Below are positions 1-5,992 of a stretch of DNA of 7,911 nt, piece after piece (within the stretch, counting starts at the first letter, position 1; every line of letters begins with the position of its first letter). Under the pieces are notes generated by a model. The model was not told the DNA's origin and searched no databases. It saw only the letters and a program-made list of their open reading frames with translations. The translations under genes and the position numbers were made by a program. The stretch is from positions 1-7,911 of the forward strand of contig JAEWFH010000055.1 in assembly GCA_023388955.1 (NCBI GenBank). Direction: 5' to 3'. The stretch comes from Pseudomonadota bacterium. Lineage in GTDB: Bacteria; Pseudomonadota; Gammaproteobacteria; Xanthomonadales; Xanthomonadaceae.

Positions 1-769
1 CCGCATCACCGAGGCATTGGGCGCGGACGACCTGGCGCTGTACCGCGACCTGGTCGAGCGCTACACCCGCGAGCACAACGTCCCGCTGGAAGAGATCGCC
101 GCCGCGCTGGCCCGGCTGGTGCAGGGCGACCGCCCGCTGCTGATGGAAGCGCCGAGGGTGTCGGAGCGGCGGCCGTTCGAACGCCGCGAGGCCGGCCATG
201 CGGAGCGTACCGCCCGTTTCGAGCGGCCCGCCCGGCCCGCGCAGGGCGGCTACGCCGGCGCACCGCGACCGGACGACGGCAGCACCACGCCACCCGCGGC
301 CCTTGGCAATGCCGGCGAGATGCTGTTCGCCGACGAGCACCCCGCGCCCCGGACGCAGCGCGAAGGGGACCGCCCCGGTGCCCCATCCCGCGAACGCGCC
401 CCGCGCGAGGGCAGCGAGTTCGGCATGGAGACCTTCCGCATCGAAGTCGGCCACGCGCATGGGGTCAAGCCGGGCAACATCGTCGGTGCGATCGCCAACG
501 AGGCCGAGCTCGACAGCAAGCACATCGGCCGCATCGACATCCGCGAGGACCACAGCCTGGTCGACCTGCCCGAAGGCATGCCTGCGGAGCTGATGCAGTA
601 CCTGAAGAAGGTCCGGGTCGCCGGGCAGATGCTGCGCATCTCGCGCGCCGACGAAGCGGGCGGCCAGCCGCCACACGCACGCCGCGCGCCCCAGGGCCGC
701 GGACCGCGGCCCCCGCACCGGGGCGGGCCGGCGCGCCCGGGGCCGCGCAAGCCACGCGCACCGCGCTGA
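1..769 (+). CDS. deaD: DEAD-box ATP-dependent RNA helicase, DeaD/CsdA type (3' end only)
   Basis: The 5' part lies outside the window. The reading frame is open from base 2 and ends at TGA 767-769, leaving about 255 C-terminal residues. The first part (RITEALGADD through ARLVQGDRPLL) matches the segment after the second RecA-like domain of DeaD, whose usual form is 'LAAALLKMAQGERTL'. About 85 Arg/Pro/Glu-rich, probably disordered residues follow. Then comes a DbpA/CsdA RNA-binding domain (nt ~425-650) with the hallmark strings FRIEVGHAHGVKPGNIVGAI, IGRIDI and LPEGMP. The tail is rich in Arg, Gly and Pro and ends GPRKPRAPR, like the RGG-type tail of DeaD. Family members unwind RNA duplexes and help 50S ribosome assembly and translation of structured mRNAs, notably in the cold. 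The catalytic core (DEAD, SAT and HRIGR motifs) is not visible. The in-frame TTG at 17 is not a real start. The RNA-binding domain makes DeaD much likelier than RhlB or RhlE. Confidence 0.93.
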   Translation, partial: RITEALGADDLALYRDLVERYTREHNVPLEEIAAALARLVQGDRPLLMEAPRVSERRPFERREAGHAERTARFERPARPAQGGYAGAPRPDDGSTTPPAALGNAGEMLFADEHPAPRTQREGDRPGAPSRERAPREGSEFGMETFRIEVGHAHGVKPGNIVGAIANEAELDSKHIGRIDIREDHSLVDLPEGMPAELMQYLKKVRVAGQMLRISRADEAGGQPPHARRAPQGRGPRPPHRGGPARPGPRKPRAPR

Positions 770-779
770 GGAGTACCGG

Positions 780-803
780 CGGGCCGCCCGGTCGGGAGGC
801 CCG
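780..803 (+). terminator. GC-rich hairpin after deaD, possible terminator
   Basis: CGGGCC (780-785) pairs with GGCCCG (798-803), and inside it CCC (787-789) can pair with GGG (794-796). It starts 11 bases after the deaD stop and lies before the next promoter. Only a short 'TTCC' follows, so a classical U-tract is missing. This may be a weak intrinsic terminator or an mRNA 3'-end stabiliser. Confidence 0.4.
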
Positions 804-828
804 TTCCACCACCGCCGGGCGATCGGGG

Positions 829-858
829 TTGTGAACGAGAACAATTCGCATTTACCAT
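829..858 (+). promoter_or_regulatory. Putative sigma-70-type promoter of the iron operon
   Basis: TTGTGA (829-834) resembles a -35 element (4 of 6 to TTGACA). TACCAT (853-858) resembles a -10 element (4 of 6 to TATAAT), and the spacer is 18 bp. The Fur-box-like site fills the spacer, which is the usual geometry for Fur repression. The elements are weak and were assigned by eye; the Fur site is the firmer evidence. Confidence 0.4.
834..852 (+). promoter_or_regulatory. Fur box upstream of the siderophore receptor operon
   Basis: AACGAGAACAATTCGCATT is an imperfect 9-1-9 inverted repeat. Against the Fur-type form AATGAGAATnATTCTCATT it matches 15 of 18 defined positions, and 11 of 14 in the central 7-1-7 core. 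It is AT-rich in a strongly GC-rich region and ends 44 bases before the receptor ATG. Fur with Fe2+ would be expected to bind here and silence the four-gene operon when iron is plentiful. The position, the downstream genes and the match agree well. Confidence 0.8.
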
Positions 859-896
859 GATGCCTTCGCCGTTCCCGCGGCAACCAAGGCACGCCC

Positions 897-3068
897 ATGC
901 CCTCCACCGGCAGCTCCACCCGCACCACCCTCCGTACCATTCCCTTCCGCACCGCGCGGTCCCGCCCCGCCCCCTCCCCGCTCGCATTGTGCGTACTCGC
1001 GGCGCTGCTGCCGCTGGAAGTCGCCGCCTCCGGCGCCCCGGCGGTGCAGGCGACCGATCTCGACGCGGTCCACGTCACTGGCGAGCGCCAGACCCCGACG
1101 ACCTCCAGCGCCACCCGCCTGGAGCTGACGCCCCGCGAAACCCCGCAGTCGGTCACCCGCATCACCCGCGAGCAGATGGACGACTTCGGCCTCGACAGCG
1201 TCAACGAGGTCCTCGGCGCCACCGCCGGCGTCACCGTCGAGCAGATCGAGACCGACCGCACCTACTACACCGCACGCGGCTTCGACATCACCAACTTCCA
1301 GCTCGACGGCCTCGGCATCCCGCTGCCGTACGGTATCCAGAACGGCGACATCGACACCGCCATCTACGAGCGCATCGAGGTGCTGCGCGGCGCCAACGGC
1401 CTGCTGTCGTCCACCGGCAACCCGTCGGCGACGATCAACTTCATCCGCAAGCGCCCGACGCCGACCTTCCAGGGCAGCGCCGGGCTGACCCTCGGCAGCT
1501 GGAACCTGCGCCGGATCGACCTCGACCTGTCGTCCCCGCTCAACGCCTCCGGCAGCGTGCGCGGCCGCGCGGTCGCCGCCTGGCAGCAGGACGAGAGCCA
1601 CCTCGACCTCTACAACCGCGACAAGCAGTTGCTGCACGCGGTGATCGAGGCCGACCTGTCGCCGACCACGCTGCTGAGCGCCGGCGCCACGCGCCAGGAG
1701 AACCGCCCCAACAGCCCGATGTGGGGCGCGCTGCCGATGTACTACACCGACGGCAGCCCGACCGGGTACGACGTGTCCACCAGCACCGCGGCCGACTGGT
1801 CGTACTGGGACACCGACCATACCCGCGCCTTCGTCGAGCTGTGCCAGGCCCTCGGCGGCGACTGGAACCTGCGCGCGGCGTTCAACCACGAGGACAAGCG
1901 CGAGGCCAGCGAGCTGTTCTACACCTTCGGCGTGCCCGACCCGGTCACCGGCGAAGGCCTGATGGCCTACCCGTCGCAGTACGGCGGGCGCTTCGAGGCG
2001 CATGTCGCCGACGTCTACGCGACCGGCACGATGGTGCTGGCCGGCCACCGCCACGACGTAGTGCTGGGCGGCAGCTCGGCGCGCGGCAGCAACCACGAGC
2101 TGTCGTGGTACAGCAACGACATGGGCACCCCGATCGGGTCGCTGGAAGACTTCGACGGCCGCTACCCGAAGCCGGTGTTCGACGCCTACTCCGACGGCTC
2201 CGACTTCGACTACGACCGCGAGAGCGTCTACGCCACCGTGCGCTGGAACCTGCACGACCGCTTCAAGCTGATCACCGGCGCCAACCACACCCGGATGCAG
2301 ACGCGCGGCAGCAGCTACGGCGAGCCGGTCGACTCCGACGAGCGGCACACCCTGCCGTTTGCCGGCGCGGTGCTGGACCTGGGCGACCACTACTCGCTGT
2401 ACGGCAGCTACGGCGAGATCTTCAACCCGCAGGGCGAGGCCGACATCGACGGCCGGCTGGTCGGCCCGGTCACCGGCGACAACGCCGAACTCGGCCTCAA
2501 GGGCGAGTGGCTGGGCGGCGCGCTCAGCGCCTCGTTCGCGCTGTTCCGCGCGCACCAGGACAACCTCGCCGAATACGCCGGCTTCGATCCGGACACCGGC
2601 CGCAGCTACTACGCCGGCGCCGCCGCCGAATCGACCGGCTACGAACTGGAAGTGGCGGGCCGGATCAGCCCGGACTGGTGGATCAGCGGCGGCTACGCCC
2701 ATCTCGACGTGGAGGACGCCGCCGGCAACGACGCGCGCACCTACGTGCCGCGCCAGACCCTGCGGCTGTCGACCAGCGTGCGCGTGCCCCGGGTCGCCGG
2801 GCTCAAACTCGGCGCCTCGGTGCGCTGGCAGGACGGCATCCACCGCGACATCGCCATCCTCGACCCGGCCGGCAACCCGTACCGGATCGAGCAGGAGGCC
2901 TACACCCTGGTCGGCCTGATGGCCGGCTACGACTTCAGCCCGCAGTGGAACGCCACGCTCAACATCGACAACGTCACCGACGAGAAGTACATCCCCAGCC
3001 TGTACTGGGAGCAGGCCTTCTACGGCACGCCGCGCAACGTGTCGCTGTCGGTCAACTACCGGTTCTGA
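897..3068 (+). CDS. TonB-dependent siderophore receptor (outer membrane)
   Basis: The 723-residue protein is a full-length outer-membrane receptor for a ferric siderophore, powered by TonB-ExbBD. The ATG at 897 has AAGG (886-889) 7 bases upstream. An Arg-rich n-region (to ~28), a hydrophobic stretch SPLALCVLAALLPL and an Ala-rich cleavage region (~43-49) form a signal peptide with a long n-region. A TonB-box-like DLDAVHVTG (~54-62) follows. The plug (~75-190) has ETPQSVTRI, YYTARGFDI, FQLDG and YERIEVLRGANGLL followed by GNPSATINFIRKRP, the signature of the siderophore-receptor subfamily. The beta-barrel ends in NIDNVTDEKY, YGTPRNVSLSVNYRF and a terminal Phe, as needed for BAM insertion. There is no N-terminal STN signalling domain, so control by an ECF sigma/anti-sigma pair is unlikely and Fur alone probably governs it. 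It resembles the FpvA/FhuE/FoxA-like group. The ligand cannot be told from sequence. Confidence 0.95.
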   Translation: MPSTGSSTRTTLRTIPFRTARSRPAPSPLALCVLAALLPLEVAASGAPAVQATDLDAVHVTGERQTPTTSSATRLELTPRETPQSVTRITREQMDDFGLDSVNEVLGATAGVTVEQIETDRTYYTARGFDITNFQLDGLGIPLPYGIQNGDIDTAIYERIEVLRGANGLLSSTGNPSATINFIRKRPTPTFQGSAGLTLGSWNLRRIDLDLSSPLNASGSVRGRAVAAWQQDESHLDLYNRDKQLLHAVIEADLSPTTLLSAGATRQENRPNSPMWGALPMYYTDGSPTGYDVSTSTAADWSYWDTDHTRAFVELCQALGGDWNLRAAFNHEDKREASELFYTFGVPDPVTGEGLMAYPSQYGGRFEAHVADVYATGTMVLAGHRHDVVLGGSSARGSNHELSWYSNDMGTPIGSLEDFDGRYPKPVFDAYSDGSDFDYDRESVYATVRWNLHDRFKLITGANHTRMQTRGSSYGEPVDSDERHTLPFAGAVLDLGDHYSLYGSYGEIFNPQGEADIDGRLVGPVTGDNAELGLKGEWLGGALSASFALFRAHQDNLAEYAGFDPDTGRSYYAGAAAESTGYELEVAGRISPDWWISGGYAHLDVEDAAGNDARTYVPRQTLRLSTSVRVPRVAGLKLGASVRWQDGIHRDIAILDPAGNPYRIEQEAYTLVGLMAGYDFSPQWNATLNIDNVTDEKYIPSLYWEQAFYGTPRNVSLSVNYRF

Positions 3069-3070
3069 CG

Positions 3071-3400
3071 ATGGCCAGCACTGCCCGCCCCGTCCGCACC
3101 ACCCTGCCGCCCGCCGGCTGGCGCGGGCGGGTGGCGGTCGCCACACGGGTCGCCGCCGCGCTGCTGGCCGGCTACTTCCTCGCCCACGCCGCCACCGCGT
3201 TCCTGACCCTGGTGCTGCCGCTGGCCAAGGCCGACCGCGTCATCTTCGCCAGCCTGCTGTCGTTCGCGGTGTGGACCGCGGCGGCGGTATACGCGCTCGC
3301 CGCGCGCTCGGCGTGGCGGGCGTGGGCGCTGCCGCTGCTGGCCGGGGTGGCATTGCTCGGCATCACCCTGCTGTTCCCGGAAATGGCCGCACGCCCATGA
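3071..3400 (+). CDS. Small inner-membrane protein, DUF3649-type, in iron operon
   Basis: The product has 109 residues. A short basic cytoplasmic N-terminus is followed by three predicted membrane helices (~24-50, 56-78, 84-102). The pattern TRVAAALLAGYFLAHAATAF, then LPLAKADRV, then LLSFAVWTAAAVYALAARS, is that of the DUF3649 family, found beside TonB receptors and PepSY proteins in iron loci. The ATG at 3071 is 2 bases after the receptor TGA and has no clear Shine-Dalgarno sequence, so translation is probably coupled to the receptor. Its 3' end overlaps the next start (ATGA, 3397-3400). This frame is also open through the whole receptor gene, so the start was chosen from the family N-terminus and the junction. 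The biochemical role is unknown; by context it may assist the PepSY reductase. Confidence 0.85.
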   Translation: MASTARPVRTTLPPAGWRGRVAVATRVAAALLAGYFLAHAATAFLTLVLPLAKADRVIFASLLSFAVWTAAAVYALAARSAWRAWALPLLAGVALLGITLLFPEMAARP

Positions 3401-4926
3401 AAGAGACCTTCCTCAAATCGATGGTCTGGCTGCACACCTGGGCCGGGCTGCTGGTCGGCTGGCTGCTGTTCGTGATCTTCGTCGGCGGCACCATCGCCTG
3501 CTTCGACAGCGAGCTGGACGACTGGATGCGGCCGGCGCTGCACGGCACCAGCGTGCCGGCGCAAACCCGTTTCGACGATGCCTTCGGACTGTCCGCCAGG
3601 GAGGCGCCCGATGCACATGTGTGGTGGGCCCATCGCGGCACCGCGCGCGACCGGGCAATCGAATCGCACTGGGTGCTCGACGACGGCACCGAGGGCAAGA
3701 CCGCACTCGATCCGGCCACCGGCGAGCCGGTCCCCGGCACCGCCGGCGGCGACTTCTTCTTCACCCTGCACTACAACCTACACGCCGGCTTCCCGGGCAT
3801 GTACATCGTGGGGCTGGCGGGAATGCTGATGCTGGTCGCGCTGGTCGCCGGCGTGCTGGTCCACAAGCGGATCTTCAAGGACTTCTTCACCTTCCGACCG
3901 CAGGCGCGCGGCCAGCGGGCGTGGCTGGACGGCCACAACATCACCGGCGTGCTGGGCCTGCCGTTCCACCTGATGATCGCCTACACCGGCGTGGCGATCT
4001 TCACCGCCAGCTACATGTTCGGCGGCATCAACGCGGCCTACGGCGGCAGCGTCGAGCGCTTCTTCGCCGAGGCCGGCGACTTCTACGAGCGGCCCGAGAC
4101 CGGCGAGCCATTGCAGCGCCTGCACTCCACCGACGCGCTGGTCGCCGATGCGGAACGGCGGCTGGGCGTACCGGTCGACTGGGCCTCGATCCACCACCCG
4201 GCCGACTCCAGCGCGGTGATCGCGTTCGGCACCGACCACAGCCGCCGGGTGGCCTGGGACATGCGCCAGGTGAGCTACGACGGCGCGACCGGCGAGTTCC
4301 TGCACCTCAGCCGCAAGCCGGGCGCCGGCTACACCACCTATGCCTACCTCGGCGGCATGCACATGGCCCAGTTCGGCGGCAGCGCGCTGCGTTGGCTGTA
4401 CTTCCTGATGGGCGTGGCCGGCTGCGTGATGATCGCCAGCGGGCTGCAGGTATGGGTGCGCAAGCGCGAGAAGCGGATCGCCGCGGCCCGCACGCTGTCG
4501 GGTTACGGCCTGGTGCTCGGCCTGAACGTGGGCGTGGTCGCGGGCATGCCACTGGCCTGCGCGGCGATGCTGCTGGCCAACCGGTTGCTGCCGGCCGGCC
4601 TGCCCGACCGCGCCGGCGCGGAGGTCACGGTGTTCTGCGCCAGCTGGATAGCAGCGGCACTGTGGGGCGCCTGGCGCACGCGCAACGGGCGTGGCTGGCG
4701 CGAACTGTTCTTCGCCACCGCGGTCGCACTGGCCGCAGTGCCGGTGGTGAACCTGCTGGCGACGCCGTACAGCGCCCTGCCGGCTGCCCTCGCCCGCGGG
4801 GAGCTGGCGCTGGCGGCGGTCGATCTCACCGTGCTGGCCTTCGCCGCGGGCTTCGGTTGGCTTGGCCTGCGCGGGCGCCGCCAGGCGCCTGGGGCGGTCC
4901 TGGGCGCCCAGCCGGAGGGCACCTGA
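3397..4926 (+). CDS. PepSY-associated membrane protein, probable ferrisiderophore reductase (PiuB/FpvG/FoxB-like)
   Basis: The 509-residue polytopic inner-membrane protein begins MKETFLKSMVWLHTWAGLLV, the diagnostic first helix of the PepSY_TM family, with His13 at the membrane edge. Helices follow at ~17-37, 134-155, 185-207 and 332-352, with PepSY-like periplasmic segments at ~40-120 and ~240-310. Conserved-looking histidines include H125 and H129 (TLHYNLHAGF), H180 and H191 (DGHNITG, LPFHL) and H322 (GGMHMAQFGG). In characterised relatives such as FoxB and FpvG, histidines of this kind bind haem that passes electrons to ferric siderophores in the periplasm. About four further hydrophobic segments (~373-396, 408-426, 436-456, 471-492) form a C-terminal extension. 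The start overlaps the preceding stop as ATGA and has no good ribosome site of its own, so translational coupling is likely. Reductase function is inferred from family and operon. Confidence 0.88.
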   Translation: MKETFLKSMVWLHTWAGLLVGWLLFVIFVGGTIACFDSELDDWMRPALHGTSVPAQTRFDDAFGLSAREAPDAHVWWAHRGTARDRAIESHWVLDDGTEGKTALDPATGEPVPGTAGGDFFFTLHYNLHAGFPGMYIVGLAGMLMLVALVAGVLVHKRIFKDFFTFRPQARGQRAWLDGHNITGVLGLPFHLMIAYTGVAIFTASYMFGGINAAYGGSVERFFAEAGDFYERPETGEPLQRLHSTDALVADAERRLGVPVDWASIHHPADSSAVIAFGTDHSRRVAWDMRQVSYDGATGEFLHLSRKPGAGYTTYAYLGGMHMAQFGGSALRWLYFLMGVAGCVMIASGLQVWVRKREKRIAAARTLSGYGLVLGLNVGVVAGMPLACAAMLLANRLLPAGLPDRAGAEVTVFCASWIAAALWGAWRTRNGRGWRELFFATAVALAAVPVVNLLATPYSALPAALARGELALAAVDLTVLAFAAGFGWLGLRGRRQAPGAVLGAQPEGT

Positions 4927-4927
4927 G

Positions 4928-5197
4928 GTGCTCGCGCTCATCGCCATCGCCAGCCTGCTCGGCTGGGCGCTGCTCAGCCTGGGCCTGCCGAAACACCATG
5001 CCGCCGTATTCGGCCGCGAGCCCGGGGCTTCGCATTCGCGGCGGCTGCGCGCCGCCGGCTGGTGCCTGCTCGCCCTGGGCCTGCCTGCCTGCATCGCCGG
5101 CTACGGGTGGGGCCAGGGTCCCGTCTTCTGGGCCAGCACGCTGGTACTCGGTGCTATCGCGTGGGTGCTGCTGATGACGGCACTGTCACGGGACTGA
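4928..5197 (+). CDS. Small inner-membrane protein, DUF3325-type, in iron operon
   Basis: The product has 89 residues and uses a GTG start at 4928. GGAGGG (4914-4919), 8 bases upstream, decides this start; it lies inside the 3' end of the preceding gene, whose stop is only 1 base away. Three predicted helices (~1-19, 39-60, 64-86) surround a short basic loop with PKHHAAVFGR at 21-30. The layout of helix, (K/R)HH plus FGR, RRLRAAGW, helix and a final short helix is that of DUF3325, which travels with DUF3649 and PepSY proteins in iron-uptake operons. It closes the operon. Function is unknown. The paired histidines might bind metal or haem, but that is only a guess. Confidence 0.82.
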   Translation: MLALIAIASLLGWALLSLGLPKHHAAVFGREPGASHSRRLRAAGWCLLALGLPACIAGYGWGQGPVFWASTLVLGAIAWVLLMTALSRD

Positions 5198-5202
5198 CCG
5201 GC

Positions 5203-5225
5203 GCGGACAGGCAGGGCGGGTCCGC
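5203..5225 (+). terminator. Weak hairpin at the end of the iron operon
   Basis: GCGGAC (5203-5208) pairs perfectly with GTCCGC (5220-5225) across an 11-base G-rich loop, starting 6 bases after the last operon stop. There is no U-tract. The right arm touches the promoter-like motif of the next gene. It may be a weak terminator or chance in GC-rich DNA. Confidence 0.25.
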
Positions 5226-5231
5226 TACACT
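5224..5231 (+). promoter_or_regulatory. Putative -10 element for the DUF2058 gene
   Basis: GCTACACT contains TACACT (5226-5231), 4 of 6 to TATAAT, and ends 30 bases before the ATG at 5262. The same pattern GCTAnnCT appears upstream of terC (5838) and yaeQ (7771). No convincing -35 element is visible at 16-18 bp. The leader would be about 25 nt long. Confidence 0.45.
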
Positions 5232-5261
5232 CGGACTCCCCGTTACCGTGCCGCTTCCGCA

Positions 5262-5801
5262 ATGCGCAATCCCCTCCAGGACCAGTTGCTCAAGGCCGGC
5301 CTGGCCAAGAAGAGCCAGGTTGCCGACGCCCTCCGCGAGCAGAAGCGCAAGCGCAAGGGCCAGGCCCCGGCGGGCCCCTCGCAGGAGCAGCTCGAGGTCG
5401 AGCGCCTGCGGGCGGAAAAGGCCGAACGCGACCGCGTCCTGGCCGCCGAGCGCAACGCGAAGGCGCGCGAGCAGGAGCTGCGGGCGCAGGTCCGGCAGAT
5501 CATCCAGGACCACAAGGTCGCCCGTGAAGGCGAGCTCCCATACCGTTTCACCGACGGCAGCCACATCCGCGCCGTGTACGTGGACGCCACCCTGCGTGCC
5601 CAGCTGGCCAAGGGCAGCCTGGTGATCGTGCGCGCGGACGGCGACTACGAACTGCTGCCGCGTGCGGCGGGGCTGAAGGTGGCCGAGCGCGATCCCGGCC
5701 TGCTGGTACTGGACAACGCGGCCGCGGACCCGCCGCCTCCGGAAGGAAGCGACGACGAGTACTACAGCCGTTTCAAGGTCCCCGACGACCTGGTCTGGTG
5801 A
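5262..5801 (+). CDS. DUF2058 (YaiL-like) protein
   Basis: The product has 179 residues. The N-terminus MRNPLQDQLLKAGLAKKSQV followed by a lysine/arginine-rich stretch (REQKRKRKGQ) is the signature of DUF2058, the family of E. coli YaiL. Residues ~40-85 are highly charged and probably a long helix or coiled coil. A compact C-terminal domain follows (YRFTDGSHIRAVYVD at ~94-108, then QLAKGSLVIVRADGDYELLP), and the acidic-linked tail ends FKVPDDLVW, a typical family ending. No membrane or export signal is seen, so it is cytoplasmic. The basic N-terminus suggests nucleic-acid binding, but no biochemical role is established that I can state with confidence. There is no Shine-Dalgarno-like sequence before the ATG. 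It is probably a single-gene unit, separate from the iron operon. Confidence 0.9.
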   Translation: MRNPLQDQLLKAGLAKKSQVADALREQKRKRKGQAPAGPSQEQLEVERLRAEKAERDRVLAAERNAKAREQELRAQVRQIIQDHKVAREGELPYRFTDGSHIRAVYVDATLRAQLAKGSLVIVRADGDYELLPRAAGLKVAERDPGLLVLDNAAADPPPPEGSDDEYYSRFKVPDDLVW

Positions 5802-5803
5802 TC

Positions 5804-5836
5804 CGGGCGGGAACTGCACGTGCGTGCCACCGCCCG
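5804..5836 (+). terminator. Hairpin between the DUF2058 gene and the terC promoter motif
   Basis: CGGGCGG (5804-5810) pairs with CCGCCCG (5830-5836), and inside this GCAC (5816-5819) pairs with GTGC (5824-5827). The hairpin starts 3 bases after the DUF2058 stop and ends 2 bases before the terC promoter-like motif. No U-tract follows, so intrinsic termination is uncertain. Confidence 0.4.
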
Positions 5837-5837
5837 T

Positions 5838-5845
5838 GCTAGTCT
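5838..5845 (+). promoter_or_regulatory. Putative -10 element for the riboswitch-terC transcript
   Basis: GCTAGTCT (TAGTCT at 5840-5845) fits the GCTAnnCT pattern shared with 5224 and 7771. A start site 7 bases further on would fall at about 5852, just at the first base of the aptamer stem P1 (5853), which supports the assignment. No good -35 is visible. Confidence 0.45.
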
Positions 5846-5852
5846 CGCCGCC

Positions 5853-5943
5853 CGAAGGGGAGTAGCTCCCGCGCTGTCGCCGTCAATACGGGCCCCGGCC
5901 CCGGTGCAGCGGTACTTCCACGCAGGTACGAGCAAGACCTTCG
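5853..5943 (+). promoter_or_regulatory. yybP-ykoY manganese riboswitch aptamer
   Basis: The family's conserved strings occur in order and at normal distances: GGGGAGTAGC (5857-5866), GTCAATACG (5882-5890), CCGG (5901-5904) and AGCAAGACCTT (5931-5941). Pairings I can trace: P1 CGAAGG (5853-5858) with CCTTCG (5938-5943); CGCTG (5872-5876) with CAGCG (5907-5911); a small GGG/CCC hairpin (5890-5892 with 5899-5901); and GTACTT (5912-5917) with AGGTAC (5924-5929, one G-T wobble). This is the layout of the yybP-ykoY class (Rfam RF00080), which binds Mn2+ between the two internal-loop regions carrying the GTCAA and GCAAGACC elements. The neighbouring TerC gene is a common partner of this class. Ligand and class rest on motif recognition; the pairings are read directly. 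Confidence 0.93.
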
Positions 5944-5985
5944 CGATGCGCCGGCACCCGCCGGCGTGCCCCGTATTCGCGAAGG
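5938..5985 (+). promoter_or_regulatory. Expression platform: hairpin sequestering the terC ribosome-binding site
   Basis: CCTTCGCGA (5938-5946) pairs perfectly with TCGCGAAGG (5977-5985). The stem continues with TGCG/CGTA (5947-5950 with 5972-5975, one wobble) and GGCAC/GTGCC (5953-5957 with 5966-5970), 18 pairs in all, with an 8-base loop. The Shine-Dalgarno sequence GAAGGA (5981-5986) is buried in it except for its last base. The left arm reuses CCTTCG, the 3' strand of aptamer stem P1, so aptamer and hairpin exclude each other. No U-tract follows, so control should be translational: Mn2+ favours P1 and frees the ribosome site. Confidence 0.85.
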
Positions 5986-5992
5986 AAACCCG

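Noticed and set aside
852..3146. A long open frame on the minus strand (764 codons) opposite the receptor gene, and another on the plus strand (857-3400) in a different frame.
   Set aside because: They are shadows of the GC-rich third-position bias of the receptor gene. Their translations are Arg/Ala/Val-rich with no recognisable domain, while frame 897-3068 encodes a complete TonB receptor. Only the 3071-3400 part of the second frame is a real gene.
3621..5174. A 517-codon plus-strand open frame and a 438-codon minus-strand frame (3778-5094) across the PepSY gene.
   Set aside because: Low-complexity, Arg- and Gly-rich translations with no domain; the PepSY and DUF3325 frames explain the region.
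5938..5985. The terC leader hairpin as an intrinsic transcription terminator.
   Set aside because: The stem is strong but is followed by GAAACCCGATGG, with no U-tract, and it contains the Shine-Dalgarno sequence. Translational control fits better.
5966..5992. An in-frame GTG start for terC, 9 codons upstream.
   Set aside because: It lies within the riboswitch hairpin with no ribosome site of its own. GAAGGA correctly precedes the ATG at 5993, and the TerC family N-terminus begins at MEALANPEIW.
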